From: Thunnus maccoyii
Taxonomy: Eukaryota; Chordata; Actinopteri; Scombriformes; Scombridae
Reading direction: 5' to 3'
NCBI RefSeq assembly: GCF_910596095.1
Contig: NC_056539.1
Location: 7,700,501 to 7,764,500 of the forward strand
Length of the DNA: 64,000 nucleotides
Under the pieces are notes generated by a model that was not told the DNA's origin, did no database searches, and was given only the letters and a program-made list of their open reading frames with translations. Shown in pieces: positions 59,187 to 64,000 of the stretch; positions within the stretch are counted from its first letter, which is position 1; the number at the start of each line of letters is the position of its first letter. The translations under genes and the position numbers were made by a program.

Positions 59187-61989
59187 TTAACCCTATGCTT
59201 TACATTGTTTTACATGTAAATTCAGATAATTATAGTGGAGTAATGAGTACTGTATCTCTTCCTATATGTTGAAGAGTGAAAGTCACTAACACTGTAGACC
59301 TACCACATGATTTTACATAGGTACAGCGTTTGACTAAACCTACTTTGTATCTTGAAAAACATCGCTGTAGCTACCGATGGAAAATGGGCTTTTAAAAAAC
59401 CTGGGAGCAGTTTAAATTCTACTATTAAAAACATAAACATGGTGGGTATTTTATGGGCCTATTCCAGTATTTTGTCAGTCAATATGTTCAGGCTTGACTA
59501 CTTTCAGGCTATCAACATCTTCAACATCTCCTCCCGATAATTTTCATTCCTGGAAATGACGAGAAAGCTTCTTGAATCACCACAAAGAGCTTTCATTTTG
59601 TGTTTAGCGGCCCCTGTGGACAAAAGCAATAGTGTTTTCTGGAATGACGACTGCATTTCCCATGAGCACCACTGTCTTGTGTCGTATAGATCTTGGCTAG
59701 CGCGGGCATTTCTTTTGGAAGAACATGAAAGAAAGATGCTACTTATTTTGTTTTTAAAACAGCTGTTTGCAAGATGCATAGCGATGAGGTAATGTATCTG
59801 TTTGTGGCCTTGTAAGATTAACTGCTGTGTTCTCGTTACCGCCGCTCCCTCTCTTCATTTATTCTCTAGCTCCCTCGATGACGGCTGCTCTCTCTTGCTT
59901 GTGCTCTCAGCTCATTCGTGCTCTCTCTTTATCTTGTCTTTCTTAAAATGAGTCAGGAAGCTGACACCAAGTTTTTAACTTTACTTTTGAGATTATCAAA
60001 CGAAGGGAATATCCCCTGCTCGCCCTAGCAACGTCATTGTACTCCCTCATGCTACAATGCTACATGTAATGTGAACATTGGCTCCTCCTGTCTGAGTGCT
60101 GTAAATCGTTTGGTCTGATTTTGTGGGGAGTCCAACCTGGTGGCAGGCTATATAATAACTATATAGAAATAGCCAGTCTTCTCACTAAAACTGTGTAGTC
60201 ACACAGCCAGTATTCACCAGGTTTGACCAGCCTACTGTCTGTTTAACTTGTGACCATCAGTGTGGATATTGCAACGAGATTCAGTGTTTCAACTCAAGTA
60301 AGCATTTAAAAGATCAATTTCAGAAAAATAAGTGAGGAAATGTGAATGCTTCTTGTTGGCAACACCATTTAAATTACATAATATTACACAAAAAGGACCA
60401 GATGAATATATACTGTGTTGAACATACAATAACTTAAGACTTTAGAAGGACACCTACATGTTCTGTTCATGTTCTCAACAGCTACCGTCACCACGATAAC
60501 CACAACACATTCCCCTGAAAGTCACCAGTTAACATGGTCACTGGTTAAAAAGAAACAGGTGTTTTGGTTTAACCACTAACTGTGTCAACTGGCAACTTGA
60601 TAATGAATAACAGTGACTGCTGTGAACTGAAGTTCAAAGGGTTAAACAAGCTCCTTAGAAACTGAAAGAGACGACAGGAAAAGAGCGAAACTAAGATTGT
60701 AAAGGCAACAGCTGTTGATGACAACAAAACAAACACCACACCTCTGGTTTCCTATTAGGAGCAGCAGAGATACTAAACATAAGATGATGTCTCACTTTGC
60801 TCTAAATCGAGACACCACAAATGGACAAAAAATGTGCAAACAAGGCAGGAGTTTTTATTTCCTTTCTGGGATTTTTTTTTTTTTTCCCCTGAGCCTCATG
60901 TGCCCTTTCATGTCGTTGGGCCTGGGGTTTGATCCCTGTAAGCCAAGCATTAAAACGGTGTTGATGCTGATTTCTCCTGGGAGGGCCTGTTCCCCCAGGG
61001 CCCGCCCATAACGCCGGGACTGCTTGTATTTGCTTTAAACAATGTTTACACCTTTAATGTTCATGAAATATAAATAAATAGTTAAATGACTACATATATT
61101 TCTTTTTGAATGAGAATTCTCTTGTTCACTGGTCAAAATCTCATGAGGATGATGGAGGATTTGTTGTGTATGTTGTTGTTAAACTCATTTATTACTATTA
61201 AACTAGTAGTTTAACTATATTTTGCAGTAGCTTGCTAGTAGTTCAACTAAATTCAAATTGGCACAGTCACTGACTGAATCACTGACTCTCCTCTCCTGAG
61301 TGAAGCCCCTTTGACCAACCCACCCCCCTTCCTGTCATATAAAAGAATCAGCTCTGAAAACTATGGTGACAGGTGACCACTGTCATGGTAAAGCTGGGAA
61401 ATGGCTTTAAAGGTGCCATTCAATATAAACAAGTTATATCAATTCATAACATCTGCATAAGAATGCAGTTTTACAAGTTTTCATTTTTGCACTTTTTCTA
61501 TTATTGTGTAAGTGAAAAGTACCCTACACTATGCACTTAGTTTTCACTTTCAAATGAGGTTTGTTTGTTTTACAATCGTTGCTCTTCATTTTGTGTTACC
61601 CCATATGTTATAATTTTGTATTGCATTGCAGATGTTATTACATCTTTTTCCAACTAACTTTAGTTAATCAAACTATATTTGTCTTGAGGGTAACGTTGCT
61701 GTAATTGGTAGCTTGTATGCTCTCAGAGCAGCTTCCCAACACTGCCTGTGCATCACTCAGACTGTCTGAGTTTGGAGTGAATGTGAGTCAAAACTCAGAC
61801 TAAACTCCAACTAAACTGTGAGACCAAACCTCCCGCCTGTCTGTAAGGAGTTTCTTCCAGCTGCAGTGTACGTGCCGGAGCTCTTGTCCCGGCCCGGCCT
61901 GTCCTGACCGGATGGAAAGTAGCAGTTTCCCTCGCACAGGGAGGGACCGAGCCGAGCACGAGCAGGCGGAGTGAAAGTGCACACGTGGA

Positions 61990-62100
61990 CTCCTGAGATT
62001 GACGTGGACTTCAGCCAATTACAGCACGAACCAATGACGCCAGCTCACCTCAGTCATCCAATGGCTTCATTTTTAAGGAAACTAAAAGCCTAAACTGTTT
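61990..62100 (+). promoter_or_regulatory. CCAAT-box promoter at the right edge
   Basis: Three CCAAT words (62015-62019, 62031-62035, 62058-62062) lie within 48 bp, followed by an AT-rich TTTTTAAGG near 62070. Upstream, 61850-61990 is GC-rich. Spacing suits a transcription start near 62.1 kb on the plus strand. Confidence 0.5.
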
Positions 62101-62343
62101 AGAGTCGGAAAAAATTAGGGGGAAAAAAAGGTTGTGAAACGGGTCTGGTTTGGAGGCTGCGGGGAGTCAGGGCCGGATGAGACAGCTGATGTTTACTTCA
62201 TGTCTTGCTGAGAAACAAGAGAAGAAATATCTCTTCTTAGCTACTGGAGAATGGTTTATGTGATGGGAAAATGAGGATGCTTTGATTTTTCTGGTTGAAC
62301 ATACTTCCAGCAACTTTTCATTTCCAGAAACAAATCTGCTTGG
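62100..62343 (+). other. Candidate untranslated first exon of a plus-strand gene continuing past the window
   Basis: A segment with only very short upstream frames ends at a near-perfect splice donor, TGG|GTAAGTAAG (intron from 62344), just downstream of the CCAAT cluster. No coding exon follows within the window, so the gene cannot be named. TMEM45A follows LNP1 in human, but nothing here identifies it. Confidence 0.4.
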
Positions 62344-64000
62344 GTAAGTAAGACCTCCCCGTTTCTTCTTTTTACTATACAGGAATTCAAGGCTACTGCA
62401 TCCTATACAGTATATGTATACAGTCAGGCCTGTACTTCCAAAGACACTCAGTGGCTTTATACTTCATAAAAAGTGTGTTTATAATATAAACTATAAAACT
62501 CTTATGTTGGACAGACTCTATAGTTCACATTTAGGCTCAGTAAACTATCAAACTTTTTTTTAGTTATCTTACACTCATAAGTCTTGGACGATAAAAACTT
62601 GTTGTCATTATCACATGGTAAGATATTTCATGAGCTCTTTATGATTTGCATCTGTTAAGCAGGCTATACATACTATTCACAAACTCTACAGCTTCTGTTT
62701 GCTCGGCCACAGCAAAAAATAAACTGAGCACAAAGTGTCAAATTCCTTAAAATGTTAATTTTTTTAGATGTATATTTGGTTTTAAAAGCCCAGATCCCAT
62801 CAGAAACAGCTAAGGTCTATAATTCCCAGAGCCTCACCTTTTCTATCCCCTTTTAGTCCATGAGGAGAGTGGTTACTAAATAAGGATCCACAGACCTTTA
62901 AGAAAAGGTAGTCATGGTGTTACCAACAAGATACCAAAAAACCATGACTTGACTTCTTTATTACTTCAAAAAAGTACAGTTTATCTCAACATTAACACTG
63001 TCAGCAGGACTGCAAGAATGTCTTTTTACTGAGCAGAGGCAGTTTCATAGTTCAAAGCTAAACAAAACAAACAAGTAAAATAAAGACATTACAGACTGAG
63101 TATAACCAGTGTTTGAAGAAGACTGTACAGCAAATTCATGCAAGTGAAAGTAGCAAAACCACACTAAAGAAATACTTTATTACGAGTAAAAGTCCTGCAT
63201 TCAATATCTGATTCAGTACAGAAATATTTGTAACAGACTGGATGTGAAGTATCAGTTGTATGCAGAATGGCCCCTATCAGTGTCATACTATATTATTGGA
63301 TCATTATTATTAATGTATTAACATGGAATACTTTAATGTTGAATAATGAAGCTAATTTGTGAAATTTCATATGCTTTTGGGTAATTTAATATATAAGATG
63401 ATGTATGATATCTTATAAAGTGATCAAAGGTTTTGTGTGTAAAGTTATAATCTGAAAAGTAATAGCTGTTATTGATTGTAGGAAAGCACAAGTATATAGC
63501 ACGAGTATAGTTACTTTCTACCACTGTACATTATAAAAAAGTGTATTTATTTAATGAAATCCTCGAACCGTTGGGAACCGTTGATGTTGGAAACAAGACA
63601 GCACAGATGTTGTTGATGAATAAATCAGCCCAACAATCAAGAGTCCTCCAGTAGCACTGGAGTGACATGAGGGACTGATTGCCATGGCGACTGAAGTGTT
63701 TTCCTCAGTCTGGAGGTGGCCGTTGGACACAGATGAGCTCAGTTTAATATCTCAAATAATCAGTTTGTGTTGAATGTCCTCCTTCAAAAGGTTCCCTTTG
63801 TTGCCGGGCAGAATGCTGTCGGTCATCTCCATCACAAAAGAGAGTACAGACACGCACCTGATTCCTATTCTCTGCTCAGTATTGATGTCACTGCTGCTTT
63901 GCTCTCTGAGTCTACAAAACATAATTTACAGCTAATGGGGACTGAAATAAAACAGGTTATAAAGCATCGTTATACTCTGTTGAGTCATTTTATATTTACA
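62344..64000. other. Right-edge noncoding DNA
   Basis: Probably first-intron sequence of the gene starting near 62.1 kb. Apart from the repeat at 63165-63530, nothing is recognised. Confidence 0.4.
63165..63530 (-). repeat. Teleost interspersed repeat (AGTGGTAGAAAGTAAC family), copy 3
   Basis: On the minus strand it starts ACAGTGGTAGAAAGTAACTA. The other end contains GAGTAAAAGTCCTGCATTCA. This is the same family as 19179-19530 and 23050-23645, in the opposite direction. Confidence 0.6.

Larger units (their letters stand above)
56692..61989. other. lnp1 3' region and gene-poor intergenic DNA
   Basis: The lnp1 3' untranslated region probably ends near AATAAA at 57217-57222; another signal is at 58259-58264. 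Beyond that no gene is recognised. The stretch contains the TTAA-flanked element at 58669-59186, and a segment at about 59330-59760 that may be an interspersed repeat. Confidence 0.5.

Noticed and set aside
58921-59190. 89-codon open frame
   Set aside because: It lies inside the TTAA-flanked MITE and runs into its terminal repeat; no homology recognised.
59635-59665. Possible ZNF143-like promoter word CATTTCCCATGAGCA
   Set aside because: Only a partial motif, no first exon or CpG context, and the surrounding text may be an interspersed repeat.

Overview
This is a gene-dense stretch of a vertebrate nuclear genome, almost certainly a ray-finned (probably percomorph) fish. The genes are split by short GT-AG introns, noncoding DNA is AT-rich with frequent microsatellites, and several interspersed repeats have the look of families common in teleosts. 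Nothing bacterial, viral or organellar was seen. All gene models were built by hand from splice sites, reading phase and recalled protein families. No database search was run.

Left block (1-12.4 kb): two tandem plus-strand PI-PLC X domain genes (plcxd1-like; the first lacks its first exon because of the window edge) run tail-to-tail into gtpbp6 on the minus strand. gtpbp6 encodes an HflX-type GTPase of the mitochondrial ribosome. PLCXD1 and GTPBP6 are also neighbours in human pseudoautosomal region 1.

Middle block (14.2-24.3 kb): a plus-strand B7-family membrane protein, best matched to ICOS ligand, is tail-to-tail with nit2 (omega-amidase, minus strand). Their likely poly(A) signals lie about 30 bp apart on opposite strands.

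Right block (24.9-56.7 kb): tbc1d23 (endosome-to-Golgi vesicle bridging) and tomm70 (mitochondrial import receptor) follow nit2 on the minus strand. lnp1 lies head-to-head with tomm70 on the plus strand. NIT2, TBC1D23, TOMM70 and LNP1 are clustered at human 3q12, so this is conserved synteny. The fish lnp1 ends in an intact RING-H2 domain that the human protein, as I recall it, lacks. This is the most notable observation in the window.

Far right (57-64 kb): no protein gene was recognised. There is a TTAA-flanked non-autonomous DNA element, and near 62.0-62.34 kb a CCAAT-rich promoter and untranslated first exon with a strong splice donor, probably the start of a plus-strand gene that continues past the window.

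The genes are mostly housekeeping (lipid hydrolysis, mitochondrial translation and import, nitrogen metabolism, vesicle traffic) plus one immune ligand. They share a neighbourhood by descent, not as a pathway.
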